DNA of 41,707 nt from Methanobacteriota archaeon (GCA_013290045.1 JABCYU010000005.1:1-41707), one strand, 5' to 3'; counted from the stretch's first letter, positions 22,858 through 31,318 are shown. Made by a program: numbers and translations. Notes: generated from the sequence alone by a model not told the origin.

Positions 22858-24555
22858 CTACCGACCCTCCGGGGGGAGGTCGGCCCCCCGGACGGCCCCG
22901 GCGGGGGAGAGGGCCCGGGTGAGAAACTCGTACTCCGGCGTCGAGGCGACGAGCGCGATCGGGAGGTGGGCTTCGCCGAACCGTAGCAACCCCTCGGAAT
23001 ACCCTGCCTCCTTCGGAAGTCGGGCGCGGGGAAGCCATTCGGACTCCGCCTCGGTGAGGCCGAAGAACTCGCGGCACTCGACGGAGACGTTCGGCAGCCG
23101 CAGCAGCACCGTCGCCCGGAGGTTCCGGAGCAGGGAACGTCCGGATTCGTTCGACAGGAAATCGTCCGGGTTTTGGCTCACGACGAGGACGCCGGCACCG
23201 TAGTGCCGCACGTGGCGGACGAGGCGGTCGAAGAACGCCGCCGTCGCCGGATGGCCGGCCAGCAGGTGGGCCTCGTCGACCACCAGCAGCTTCGGTCCGG
23301 CGTTCGCCCGGATCCGGCCGTAGACGGCATCGAACAGGTAGGCGAGATGGAACGGACGATGGTCGTCGGAGACACCGGAAAGGTCGATGCTCACGGGCGA
23401 CGACCCCCAGCTCGCCGTCGTCGGACCGTTCAGGTGCCGGAGCGAACCTGTCTCGAACACCTCGAAGAGGGCGTTCAACCTCCCCGGGGTGGAGCTGCGC
23501 GACCTCAGCTCCCGGGCGAGATCGGAGAGCCTCGGGACCTCTGGACCGGCCCGATAGAGCCGGCTCACGGCCGCATCGAGCGCGGCGACCTCTTCGTCGG
23601 CGAGACTCGGGAAGAGCGCCCGGAGCAGCGAGCCGACGCGGGCGGCCTTCTCGGCCCGGTCCCCTCCGGTGCTCGCCGGGTCGAGCGGGTTCCAACGGAC
23701 GTCGCTCCCCTCGGCAACGGTCAGGACGCTCCCGCCGAGCGCCCGGGCGAGCCCGCCGAACTCCCCCAGAGGGTCGAGGATGAACACCTCGACCTCCGGT
23801 CGCATCCACCGGGTGCGAAGGATCGTGAGGGCGGTGGCGAACGATTTGCCGGATCCGGTCGTGCCGAAAACGCCCCACGATTGGCTGGCGTGCCGCCACC
23901 GGTCGAGGAACACCGGCGACGCATCCTCGAGGAGGAGTCCCAGAAGGATCCCGCCGGGTTCGGCGACCGTCTCGTCGACGAACGGGAAGAACGCGCCGAC
24001 GCCGTCCGTGTGGAGCGTGTGCCAATAGCCGGGAGGACGCGCCGCGGTGCCGGCGAGGTCGGGAGCCGCCGTGACGGCCGCGACCTCGTAACCCGGGACC
24101 CGGGTCCGGAATCCGAGCACCGAGAGACGGCGGACCAGCTCGGTGCGGAACCGCTCGACGCGCGAGCGGTTCGTCCCGAGGCAGTGGAAGCTCATCCCGA
24201 CCCGCCACAGTTCCTGCTCGCGGGCGGCGACCTGACGTCCGAGGTCCTGGGCGCTCTCGGACTCCCGGACCAGCTGCGCCGGTCGGCGGCCGGTCGACCC
24301 TTCGCCGGTGGCGAGCTCGGCTTCGGCGACGGCGTGCGCCGCGTGGAGCATTTCGACGGCGGCCGTCGGCTCGATGCGATGGAACCGCAGGCGAAGCTCG
24401 ATCGGGGCGGACGTGGGCAGTACGCGGCCGAGGAACCCGAACGGGACCTCGGAAGGGAGCTCCGGGACGAGCAGCGGGGCATCGAACCGACACCCCCGTC
24501 GGATCCAGCCGGCCCCTTCGAACGTGGCGGGCCCCTGCTCCCGGGGGCCGGTCAT
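22858..24555 (-). CDS. VirB4/CedB/HerA-type conjugation ATPase
   Basis: The product has 565 residues; its ATG overlaps the preceding stop (ATGA). Residues about 50-200 resemble the second half of the VirB4/TrbE N-terminal domain, ending in HTDGVGAFFPFVDE. Walker A is GTTGSGKS at 231-238, Walker B is LLVVDEAH at 423-430 with the Gln of LVVSQNPDDF at 461, and the region EVFILDPLGEFGGLARALGG is the strand after Walker A typical of VirB4/HerA proteins. VirB4-type ATPases power type IV secretion and, as CedB, archaeal DNA import. The first part of the N-domain appears to be encoded separately at 24902-25678. It is the last gene of the overlapping set. Confidence 0.88.
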   Translation of the reverse strand: MTGPREQGPATFEGAGWIRRGCRFDAPLLVPELPSEVPFGFLGRVLPTSAPIELRLRFHRIEPTAAVEMLHAAHAVAEAELATGEGSTGRRPAQLVRESESAQDLGRQVAAREQELWRVGMSFHCLGTNRSRVERFRTELVRRLSVLGFRTRVPGYEVAAVTAAPDLAGTAARPPGYWHTLHTDGVGAFFPFVDETVAEPGGILLGLLLEDASPVFLDRWRHASQSWGVFGTTGSGKSFATALTILRTRWMRPEVEVFILDPLGEFGGLARALGGSVLTVAEGSDVRWNPLDPASTGGDRAEKAARVGSLLRALFPSLADEEVAALDAAVSRLYRAGPEVPRLSDLARELRSRSSTPGRLNALFEVFETGSLRHLNGPTTASWGSSPVSIDLSGVSDDHRPFHLAYLFDAVYGRIRANAGPKLLVVDEAHLLAGHPATAAFFDRLVRHVRHYGAGVLVVSQNPDDFLSNESGRSLLRNLRATVLLRLPNVSVECREFFGLTEAESEWLPRARLPKEAGYSEGLLRFGEAHLPIALVASTPEYEFLTRALSPAGAVRGADLPPEGR

Positions 24556-24905
24556 GGCGCCCCCCGACCCGAGCGTCGCGCGGTCCACCAGAGGACGCCG
24601 CTCGCCGCTCCCAGGCAGACTCCGCCCCACTCCCCGAGGAGCCGAGGGTCACCGAACACGATCGCCCAGAGCGCCAGCAATAGACCCGACCCGGCGACGG
24701 CTCGGATCGCCTTCGGCCCGGTCCGCGTTCCGCGGTGGCGTCTCGACCCTTCGGCGATCCACAGGCTGAGGGTGAACGCCGCGAGGACGACGGTCAGCCC
24801 GACGAAATATGGGTCGGCGACCGACAGGAACCCGGAGAGGACCGCGAACCCGGCGCAGGTGGGGAGCGGCTCCAAGTTCGGCGTCCAGGCGTCGGCCACC
24901 GTCAC
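24552..24905 (-). CDS. Small four-helix membrane protein of the T4SS-like operon
   Basis: The product has 117 residues from a GTG overlapping the previous stop by four bases, and its own stop overlaps the VirB4-like ATG. Four hydrophobic helices are visible: CAGFAVLSGFLSVAD, FVGLTVVLAAFTLSLWIAE, VAGSGLLLALWAIVFG and WGGVCLGAASGVLWW. It lies between the two pieces of what looks like a VirB4. I do not recognise the family; it may be a channel or assembly component of the system. Confidence 0.68.
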   Translation of the reverse strand: MTVADAWTPNLEPLPTCAGFAVLSGFLSVADPYFVGLTVVLAAFTLSLWIAEGSRRHRGTRTGPKAIRAVAGSGLLLALWAIVFGDPRLLGEWGGVCLGAASGVLWWTARRSGRGAP

Positions 24906-25678
24906 GTGGCGGCTCCCGACGGCGATTCGAATCCCAGGCGACGTATCGCCGTTTCGAGCTCCGCGCCCCGGAGGCGACGGACGGCGACGCCCAGCTCCCC
25001 GAGGGCGATGCGGACCGCGCTGACCTGCGCTTCCAGCCGCGCGATCGGCTCCCCGTCGCCGACCCGCGCGGCGAGGTAGACATCGACCCGACGGACGGAG
25101 CGCCGGCGGCACAACAGCCGGACCAGCGCCTGGTACCCCGCCCGGGCCTCTCGTTCCGCCGCGTCCGCCCCCGAGGCCGTCGGACCCACGAACGGTCCGG
25201 CGGGGATCGGCTCGACCCCGACCCGAAGGAACGCCCCATGGTCGAGGGCGCGCAACATCTCGCGGTATCGCTGGAACCGGCGGCGGGCATCGTCCGGCGG
25301 CAGGAACGCGACCGGGGTTCCTCCTGCCGCAAGGACGGCGAAGCACGGACCGCCCTCGATCCGCATCACGCCCCCCCGGACCCGCGCGGACGGTCCGGGG
25401 GCTCCACCCCACCGACTGCGCCAGCGCCAGCGGCAGTAGTCCGCGAACAATCGGTCCAGCCCGCGACCGTCCGGCTGGTAGGTGGCGAAGACGAATCCGC
25501 CGCCGACGAACGGGATCCACGCCGCCGGGGTAACGAGCCCCGCCACGACCCCCCCGATGGCGGCGTAGGTGACGAACTTGAGTGCCTCGCGCGCCGAGGG
25601 AAACGGTCCGAGCCTCAATCGGCGTCCGGTCGGCTCGGGGAGAGAGACGACGAGCGGGTCCGACCGGCTCCCGCTCAC
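24902..25678 (-). CDS. PrgI/VirB3-like membrane domain fused to VirB4 N-terminal part
   Basis: The product has 258 residues from a GTG overlapping the previous stop (GTGA). Residues about 1-75 resemble PrgI/TcpE/VirB3 proteins of Gram-positive and archaeal conjugation systems: two short helices (FVTYAAIGGVVAGL, WIPFVGGGFVFATY) followed by QPDGRGLDRLFADYCRWRWR. Residues about 85-258 resemble the start of the VirB4 N-domain (GGVMRIEGGPCFAVLA, RRFQRYREMLRALDHG, ARAGYQALVRLLCRR). The remaining part of that domain is the beginning of the ATPase at 22858-24555. Fusion of VirB3 to VirB4 is known in bacteria; here only part of VirB4 is fused and a small gene lies in between. Confidence 0.62.
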   Translation of the reverse strand: MSGSRSDPLVVSLPEPTGRRLRLGPFPSAREALKFVTYAAIGGVVAGLVTPAAWIPFVGGGFVFATYQPDGRGLDRLFADYCRWRWRSRWGGAPGPSARVRGGVMRIEGGPCFAVLAAGGTPVAFLPPDDARRRFQRYREMLRALDHGAFLRVGVEPIPAGPFVGPTASGADAAEREARAGYQALVRLLCRRRSVRRVDVYLAARVGDGEPIARLEAQVSAVRIALGELGVAVRRLRGAELETAIRRLGFESPSGAAT

Positions 25679-26808
25679 GGCTCCTCTCCGCGGATCCCCA
25701 GGGAATACGGCCGGTATCCGGAGACCCGACGTCGGAGGCCCTGGACCGCCTGGGGAACGTGGCGGAGCAGGTGGCCGGTGCTCCGCCCCAGGACGTCGGC
25801 GGCCAGCACGGGGATCGTGGCGGGAAGGGCGCCCGCCGCCCCCGCCGCGCCGACCCCCTGCAACAGCTGCGCCGGCCCCTTGACCGACCCGGGGCGGGCC
25901 AGCGGCCGAAGGAAGCTGTTCACGCTCGCCGATCCGGCCGCCAGGCCCCGCTGGATCCCGCCGGTCACCGCGCTCCCGCCCGAGGGGAACCCGACGGAGG
26001 TGAGCTGGGCCCCGGCGATCGACAATAGGGAGGGAGCCGAAACCGCGACGGTGAGGTAACCGAGCAGCAGGAGGATGTTCGGCGAGCCGACGGCGAGCTC
26101 GAGGGGAATCACGACCAGGCATGGGAGGAACGCGAGTTCGCCGAACAGGATCCACGCGCGCCGGGCCAGCGGGGCCAAGGTCGGGATCGGCCAGAGCAAT
26201 GTGAAGATCGGCAGGACGACGAGGAGGACGCCGAGCAGGGCGTCCCGCAGCGCGACCGCCGCGGCGAGGATCAGCACCATCGAGAACAGGGCGAACGTGA
26301 TCACGAGGGCCAGCACCCCGTTGTCCCAGGAGAAGCCGAGCGCCCCGAACCCGTCGAGGTTCTGCCAATGCTGCCAGGCGCCTCCGTCGAACCCGGCGAC
26401 GACCGGATAGGTGGCGCCGGCCACCCCGAGCAGGGCACCGGCGATCGGAACGGCGAAGTTCGCGACGAGGACCGCCAGGACGAGCCGGGGGACGAGCGAT
26501 TCCAAGGGGGCCCCGATCCGGGGAACGAGGACCCGGGTGAGGTAGACCAACCCCACCCCGAAGGCCACCACGGCGACGGCGGGGTCGACCACGTGACCGA
26601 CCAGGTACGCGCTGAACGACGCCGCCTCGGTCAGGAAGGTCGGCGGTGCCCCCGGCGTCGGCGGCAGGGGAGGGTACAACGCGGCCGGAGCCATTTCGGG
26701 GACCAACAGGCCGTCGTACGTCGGCCCAGTGACGGCCGCGATCGCCGCCGTAAGCCCGGCGAACAGCGCGAACAGCACGCCCCGGACGACATCATCCCAC
26801 CCGACCAT
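25675..26808 (-). CDS. VirB6/TrbL/CedA-like polytopic membrane protein
   Basis: The product has 377 residues, starting 12 bases after the VirB2-like gene. It has about seven to eight hydrophobic segments (for example VLFALFAGLTAAIAAVTG, VAVVAFGVGLVYL, LVLAVLVANFAVPIAGALLG, ALVITFALFSMVLILAAAVAL, LLGVLLVVLPIFTLLWPIP, AFLPCLVVIPLELAVG) and a Gly/Ser/Ala-rich, less hydrophobic C-terminal 100 residues. This matches the layout of VirB6/TrbL and of CedA, the membrane channel of archaeal DNA-import systems, both located upstream of a VirB4/CedB-type ATPase. Sequence identity cannot be judged by eye, so the family call rests on topology and context. Confidence 0.72.
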   Translation of the reverse strand: MVGWDDVVRGVLFALFAGLTAAIAAVTGPTYDGLLVPEMAPAALYPPLPPTPGAPPTFLTEAASFSAYLVGHVVDPAVAVVAFGVGLVYLTRVLVPRIGAPLESLVPRLVLAVLVANFAVPIAGALLGVAGATYPVVAGFDGGAWQHWQNLDGFGALGFSWDNGVLALVITFALFSMVLILAAAVALRDALLGVLLVVLPIFTLLWPIPTLAPLARRAWILFGELAFLPCLVVIPLELAVGSPNILLLLGYLTVAVSAPSLLSIAGAQLTSVGFPSGGSAVTGGIQRGLAAGSASVNSFLRPLARPGSVKGPAQLLQGVGAAGAAGALPATIPVLAADVLGRSTGHLLRHVPQAVQGLRRRVSGYRPYSLGIRGEEP

Positions 26809-26820
26809 CGCTCCGTCCGG

Positions 26821-27198
26821 TCAGCTCCCCGTCAGCACCCAGCGGGCCAGCCCCCAGGCGAGCCCCGTGAACGCGGCGGTGAACAACAGCGTCCCGACGA
26901 GGGCGTCCCGCGCCCGATCCTTCGCCTGGATCTTCTTGGTCACGTCGTTCGAGAACCAGCTCAGGGCGACGCGGGCCCAGACGATCGCGAGCAGCGCGCT
27001 TCCCGAGAGGCCGAGAAGGGTGACGAGTCGCTGGAGCGCGGCGGAGAAGTTGCTGACCGCGCTCGGGTCCGCGGCGATCACGACGTGCCCGGGAGCGGAC
27101 GGCGCGGGGAACGCGGCCGGGATCCCGGTCGACCCCAGCAGGAGCAGGAGCGGCACCAGGGCGGCCCCCGGCCCGATGAAGCGGCGAAGGAGGATCAT
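26821..27198 (-). CDS. VirB2/CedA1-like two-helix membrane protein
   Basis: The product has 125 residues from an ATG overlapping the stop of the surface-protein gene (ATGA). A cleavable-looking signal (GPGAALVPLLLLLGSTGIPAAF) is followed by a short periplasmic-side stretch and two helices (LLGLSGSALLAIVWARVAL and ALVGTLLFTAAFTGLAWGLA) joined by a basic loop (KKIQAKDRARD). The signal plus two helices with a charged loop is the pattern of VirB2/TrbC pilins and of CedA1-type subunits. It lies just upstream of the VirB6-like gene. Confidence 0.68.
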   Translation of the reverse strand: MILLRRFIGPGAALVPLLLLLGSTGIPAAFPAPSAPGHVVIAADPSAVSNFSAALQRLVTLLGLSGSALLAIVWARVALSWFSNDVTKKIQAKDRARDALVGTLLFTAAFTGLAWGLARWVLTGS

Positions 27199-29438
27199 GG
27201 CTCCACCCCTGGCGGGGATCGGGGATCGTGGGCCGATCCTCCGCTCCACCGCAGCAGCATCTCCCCGTCGCCGCCGTTCTCGGTCCGGATCTTTCCCGCC
27301 CGACTCCACCGCTCGACCGCGGCGATCGCCGCGTCCGCGTCGACGCCCTCCTCCTCGGCCAGGAACGTGAGCGTGTCCCGCTCGAGCTCCCCGGAATCCT
27401 CGAGGATCCGCCGGACCACGGCCATCCCGGCGGATCCCGGAGGCGGGGTGGGCCGCGGGGGCGTGGCCGGGCGACGGAACCGAACTCCCGCCCAGACCCC
27501 GACGACCGCTAGCGCCGCGATGATCGCCCAACTCCAGGAGGCTCCCGAGGCGACCCCCGAGCTCGGGGGATTCGACGGGCCAACCGGGGCGGGGCCCGAT
27601 TCGACGAGGACGTCGCCCGTGGCATTCGCCTGGGCCGTGAGGGCATCGGTCACCCATAGCCGGAAGGTGAGGTACCCGGCATCGTGCGGTGTCGCCGTGA
27701 AGTCGAACGTTCCGGCCCCCGAGAGATTGCCCAACCCCGACTCGCCGTCCGACATCGTCCAACCGTAGTCGTACGGCGGAACGCCGCCGGCCAGCAGTCC
27801 GCTCAGCTGGAGCGGCGCGCCGGACACTGCCGGCGAGCCGACGACGGCGACGAGCGGCCGAAGCGGCGGCAGGATCCTCACCGAGGCGTTGCCGGTCGTG
27901 CTGATCCCGTTCGCGTCGGTGAACGTGGCGATGACCGTGAGGTTCCCCGCGGCTTCGACCGCCCCGGAGAGGCTGACGAGCCCGTCCTCGAGGAGCAACC
28001 CCGACTCGGTCGAGGGCGAAGCCACCAGCTCGGTCGGGACGAGCGACCAACGGAACGGCGGGGTCCCGCCGACCACGGTGGCCGTCACCCGGACCGGCTG
28101 ACCGGCCTCCGCTTCAGGCGGGGTGGCCGATACGACGCTCGCCGGAAGCGCGTGAACCGGGGCGAGCGGCGCGGCGGTCGTCTGGTTCGCGCCGAGCGCG
28201 TCGACGATCGTCGCCGAGAGCCACCCGGCGCCGGCCGAAGCGGCCGTCGCCGGCTCGAGGTAGCTCCCGTCGCTGGCGAGCGTCGTCGAACTGTTGGAGC
28301 CGGCGGGGGCGATCCCCCAGCCGACCCGGAACGGACCGACGCCACCGGTGACGTTGAACCGGACCGGAAAGGCGACGCCGGAATCGCACCCCGCCGGCGG
28401 GACCAGAACTGAGAGGGTGGGGGGACGGACGACCTGCAGCTCGATCGACGCCGTGACGAGCTCGCCGAGGACGTCGTCGACCTCGATCGAGGCGTTGAAG
28501 ATCCCGGTGCTCCCGACGACCAGACCCCACGAGTCGCCGATGAACGGGGCGCCCGGTCCCTTCCAGTGGACGTCGTACGGGGCCTCGCCTCCGGAGACGT
28601 TCGCCGTCAGGACGAACGGACGCCCGGCATCGACGGACGGCCCCGGCCCCTCGATGACCGCGACGAGTCCCGAGGCGACCGTCATCGGCCGGCCCGAGCT
28701 CTCGTTGAGGCCGTGGCCCTGGCTGTCCTCGATCCCCAAAGCCGGAGCGAACGAACCGGCGGCGTAGCGGTGGACGGTCTCGCCCGGACCGGAGGCATCC
28801 TGGGTGAATTGGGAGCTGGTCCCGTCGCCGAACGTCACCGTCACCCGGTACGGAGGGAGGCCGCCCGAGAGCTGCCAGCCGACCAACACGGGCGCCCCGG
28901 GGACGGCGGGGTCGGGCGTCAGGTACGGCCCGGCCAGGTTCGTCGTGGGGAGGATGGTGACGCCGGCCGAGCCCTGCGCCCAGTCGCTCTCCTCGGTGCC
29001 GGAGCAGGCGAGGATCACCGTGCCATCGACGGAGAGCTGGCCTAGCGAACCCGACTCCGAAGCGAACGTGGTGTAGGCGACGCTGGGGCCCGCGCTGCGG
29101 TTCAGGAACCCAGCGACCGCCGCCCAACCCGGGAGCCACCAGTTCGCCGTCAGGTCCGCGACGGAACACCCGGACGGCACGCCCACCACCGCGACGGTGA
29201 ACACCGCGGTCGAGGAGGCCATCATGGTCCATGATCCCGGGACGATGGCGAGGGAGAGGTTCTCGGAACTTCCGGCGGTCCCGGCCCCGGCTTCCCGGGG
29301 CGCCGTGGCGGGAGCCGGGGTCATCGGCAGCACGCTCAGCCCCCCGGCGACGAGTGCGGCGAGCACGATCGCCACGAGTTCCCCGAGCCGTCGATCGACC
29401 GTTCCCCGGACCGTTCGCCCCCCGCGCACGTCCCCCAC
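27195..29438 (-). CDS. Multi-Ig/PKD surface protein with cytoplasmic winged-helix-like tail
   Basis: The product has 747 residues from a GTG. An N-terminal signal anchor (LVAIVLAALVAGGLSVLP) is followed by about six beta-sandwich repeats of PKD/Ig type, recognisable by the repeated LSGGLPPYRVTVTFGDG, VSGGEAPYDVHWKG, VTGGVGPFRVGWG, VVGGTPPFRWSL and LAGGVPPYDYGWTMSDG. A membrane helix (SWSWAIIAALAVVGVWAGV) precedes about 90 cytoplasmic residues that include MAVVRRILEDSGELERDTL and VDADAAIAAVERWSRAGKI, resembling a small winged helix. It is the first gene of the T4SS-like operon, overlapping the next by four bases, and may be the adhesin or mating-contact component. Confidence 0.78.
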   Translation of the reverse strand: MGDVRGGRTVRGTVDRRLGELVAIVLAALVAGGLSVLPMTPAPATAPREAGAGTAGSSENLSLAIVPGSWTMMASSTAVFTVAVVGVPSGCSVADLTANWWLPGWAAVAGFLNRSAGPSVAYTTFASESGSLGQLSVDGTVILACSGTEESDWAQGSAGVTILPTTNLAGPYLTPDPAVPGAPVLVGWQLSGGLPPYRVTVTFGDGTSSQFTQDASGPGETVHRYAAGSFAPALGIEDSQGHGLNESSGRPMTVASGLVAVIEGPGPSVDAGRPFVLTANVSGGEAPYDVHWKGPGAPFIGDSWGLVVGSTGIFNASIEVDDVLGELVTASIELQVVRPPTLSVLVPPAGCDSGVAFPVRFNVTGGVGPFRVGWGIAPAGSNSSTTLASDGSYLEPATAASAGAGWLSATIVDALGANQTTAAPLAPVHALPASVVSATPPEAEAGQPVRVTATVVGGTPPFRWSLVPTELVASPSTESGLLLEDGLVSLSGAVEAAGNLTVIATFTDANGISTTGNASVRILPPLRPLVAVVGSPAVSGAPLQLSGLLAGGVPPYDYGWTMSDGESGLGNLSGAGTFDFTATPHDAGYLTFRLWVTDALTAQANATGDVLVESGPAPVGPSNPPSSGVASGASWSWAIIAALAVVGVWAGVRFRRPATPPRPTPPPGSAGMAVVRRILEDSGELERDTLTFLAEEEGVDADAAIAAVERWSRAGKIRTENGGDGEMLLRWSGGSAHDPRSPPGVEP

Positions 29439-29457
29439 CGCGGGTCGGACGGGCCCG

Positions 29458-29466
29458 GGATACTTG
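29458..29466 (-). promoter_or_regulatory. TATA-like box of the T4SS-like operon
   Basis: Minus-strand aagtatccc is centred about 24 bases upstream of the GTG at 29438, suggesting that the operon starts with a leaderless mRNA here. Confidence 0.45.
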
Positions 29467-29501
29467 CTCGCGAACGCCCGAGCGAACGCTGAACGATGCG
29501 A

Positions 29502-30158
29502 TCAGCCGGCGACGATCATCGCCACGTGGTCGCGGGCGAACGGGGAGAGGTCCACCGTCGCTCGGACCTTCCAGCCCCGCTTCTCGAGGGTACGGCGCGC
29601 CTCGGCGACGATCGATGGTGCCGGCCGTCGCTGCGTGACCGACCGCACCTTGAGCATGAGGATCCCGCGCCCCCCCGCGGCGAGGCACGCCTCCGCGTTC
29701 TCGGCGAAGATCTGGGCTTGCGTTCGCTGGGCGACGTCCTGGTAGAGCAGGTCGACCTCGCCTACATCGGCCCGGTATCGCTCCGGCAGCTGCGCGTCGG
29801 CGAGCAGCGGATAGAGGTTTGCCCGCCGTCGGCAGAGGGCGAGGAGCGGGGCGAACGACACTGGGCTTTTCTCGACGACGTACAGAGACGCCTCCGGGAG
29901 CGCATCGGAGAGATGGCTCACCGTCGTCCCGTGCGCCCCCCCGAGATAGAGGAGGGACCGGATCGTCGTGAACCACGGTTCGGGAGGGGCCTTCAGCAGC
30001 AGGGCGGCGAGCTTCGACCTCCACGGGTCCCAGTGCCGGTACTCCTCGTCCCCCTCTCGGACCAACTCCTCGCCGTAGACCCGCTCGCCGGGCCGGGCGT
30101 TCCGGGTGTAGAGCTCCTTGCCCCGCCGGAACACCTCCCCCCACGCCGTCCGGTCCAC
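29502..30158 (-). CDS. flpA: Fibrillarin-like rRNA/tRNA 2'-O-methyltransferase
   Basis: The product has 218 residues, usual for archaeal fibrillarin. It has the N-terminal ERVYGEELVREGDEEYRHWDPWRSKLAALLLK region, the AdoMet-binding strand LLYLGGAHGTTVSHLSDAL, VYVVEKSP-like LYVVEKSPVSFAPLL, the acidic VDLLYQDVAQRTQAQIF, and the catalytic Lys strand GGRGILMLKVRSVTQ. In archaea it works with Nop5 and L7Ae in C/D-box RNPs that methylate rRNA and tRNA. Nop5, often adjacent, is not in this window. It starts from a GTG 10 bases after the RidA gene on the same strand, so the two form a pair. Confidence 0.93.
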   Translation of the reverse strand: MDRTAWGEVFRRGKELYTRNARPGERVYGEELVREGDEEYRHWDPWRSKLAALLLKAPPEPWFTTIRSLLYLGGAHGTTVSHLSDALPEASLYVVEKSPVSFAPLLALCRRRANLYPLLADAQLPERYRADVGEVDLLYQDVAQRTQAQIFAENAEACLAAGGRGILMLKVRSVTQRRPAPSIVAEARRTLEKRGWKVRATVDLSPFARDHVAMIVAG

Positions 30159-30168
30159 GGGTCCTCCG

Positions 30169-30633
30169 TCAGTCGAAGGCGACGAGAAGCTCGACCTCGA
30201 CCGGTGCGTTGAGGGGAAGCGACTGGACGCCGACAGAAGCCCGGGCGCCGCGTCCGGCCTCCTCGAACAGCTCGATCAGCAATTCCGTCGCCCCGTTACC
30301 GACCTCGTGCTGTTGGGTGAACGTCGACGTGGACGCTACGTAGACCCCGACCCGGAGGACGTGCCGGATCCGGTCGATCGATCCGAGGGTGTCCGAGAGC
30401 GCGCTCAGCGCCTGGAGCGTGGCCAGCCGCGCGACCTCTCGAGCTTGGGCGGCGGAGACCTCGGAATCGACCTTCCCCGGGAACAGGACGCTGCCGTCCC
30501 GCGCGACGATCTGTCCGGAGACCCACGCCTGCCGGCCTTCGACGACGACCGGAGCGTAGGATCCGGCGGGTCGGGGCGGCGGTGGGAGGGTAAGTCCGAG
30601 CTCGGCCAGTCGTTCGGACGCCGTACGAGCCAT
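30169..30633 (-). CDS. RidA/YjgF-family protein
   Basis: The product has 154 residues from the ATG at 30633; the longer open frame upstream is a GC artefact covering other genes. It shows the YjgF trimer fold: AERLAELGLTLPPPPRPAGSY, VSGQIVARDGSVLFPGKVDSE, SALSDTLGSIDRIRHVLRVGVY, and RASVGVQSLPLNAPVEVELLVAF with the conserved Arg. RidA proteins hydrolyse reactive enamines and imines from PLP enzymes, but this long-type subfamily (with a LERLAELG start) is less well studied. It is immediately upstream of fibrillarin. Confidence 0.9.
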   Translation of the reverse strand: MARTASERLAELGLTLPPPPRPAGSYAPVVVEGRQAWVSGQIVARDGSVLFPGKVDSEVSAAQAREVARLATLQALSALSDTLGSIDRIRHVLRVGVYVASTSTFTQQHEVGNGATELLIELFEEAGRGARASVGVQSLPLNAPVEVELLVAFD

Positions 30634-30712
30634 GAGGCGCCCTACACCCCCCTTGGGAAAACCCTGCCGTCGGGCGAAACGGACCCGAAGGCTCCGCTCC
30701 GGGGAGCGAGGC

Positions 30713-30720
30713 CAAATAAG
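30713..30720 (+). promoter_or_regulatory. TATA box for the Pro-rich zinc-ribbon gene
   Basis: The sequence caaataag is centred 26 bases before the ATG at 30743, supporting this start and a leaderless mRNA. Confidence 0.55.
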
Positions 30721-30742
30721 CCCCTCGGGCCATTCACTATCG

Positions 30743-31318
30743 ATGGTGAGCCTGTTCCGTCGGTTCCGACGCGATAAGACCAGTGACGAGGCCGCCCCGG
30801 AGGAACCCCCGGTCGAGCCGGTTCCCGAGGCGCCCGATGAGCCGGCACCGACGCCGGAGCCCCCGGCCGCTCCCGTCCGTTCCAAGCCCCCGCCGCCTCC
30901 CCGACCGGCGAGGCCGGGGGTCGGGCATCCGGCGTCGCGGTCCGGTGCCGGCCCCCGCCCGGGCGCGCCACGGGCCACGGATCGCCCGCCATCGGCCGCC
31001 TCCCGACCCCCGGGAGCTCGCCCGGCCACGACCTCCACGGATCCGACCCGCTCCGTCGAGGGGGTCTCGAACGGGAGGCCCCGGGTCGCCCCGTCGACCC
31101 CCACCGACCGCCCGAGCGTCGCTCCGGCCGCCGTCTCGCCCCCGCCAATCTCGGCCCCCGCCCCCGAGCACGGTCCACCGCCCCCGCTGCCCGAGCCGGA
31201 CGCGGAGGGGGCGCTTCCCCCGATGCGACCCCGGGCCCCCTCGTCGCGGTGCTTCATGTGCGGCTCCGATATGGACGGCCCCTGGTGCCCGAAGTGCCGG
31301 ATGGCCTGGAACGACTGA
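30743..31318 (+). CDS. Pro-rich disordered protein with C-terminal zinc ribbon
   Basis: The product has 191 residues. A short basic start (MVSLFRRFRRDK) leads into about 150 residues dominated by Pro, Ala, Arg, Ser and Glu, certainly disordered. The last 25 residues form a rubredoxin-like zinc knuckle CxxC-x(8)-CxxC (RCFMCGSDMDGPWCPKCRMAW). No membrane segment. The pattern is like small archaeal adaptor or nucleic-acid-associated proteins, but no function can be given. Long GC-rich shadow frames overlap it on the other strand. Confidence 0.68.
   Translation: MVSLFRRFRRDKTSDEAAPEEPPVEPVPEAPDEPAPTPEPPAAPVRSKPPPPPRPARPGVGHPASRSGAGPRPGAPRATDRPPSAASRPPGARPATTSTDPTRSVEGVSNGRPRVAPSTPTDRPSVAPAAVSPPPISAPAPEHGPPPPLPEPDAEGALPPMRPRAPSSRCFMCGSDMDGPWCPKCRMAWND

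Noticed and set aside
23173-25023. 616-residue plus-strand open frame
   Set aside because: It is antisense to the VirB4-like and neighbouring genes, and its composition is the typical GC-rich shadow (Arg, Gly, Glu, Pro).
27199-28050. Long upstream extension of the VirB2-like frame
   Set aside because: The extension overlaps the surface-protein gene in another frame and has no sensible sequence; the ATG at 27198 overlaps the previous stop in the same way as the other operon joints.
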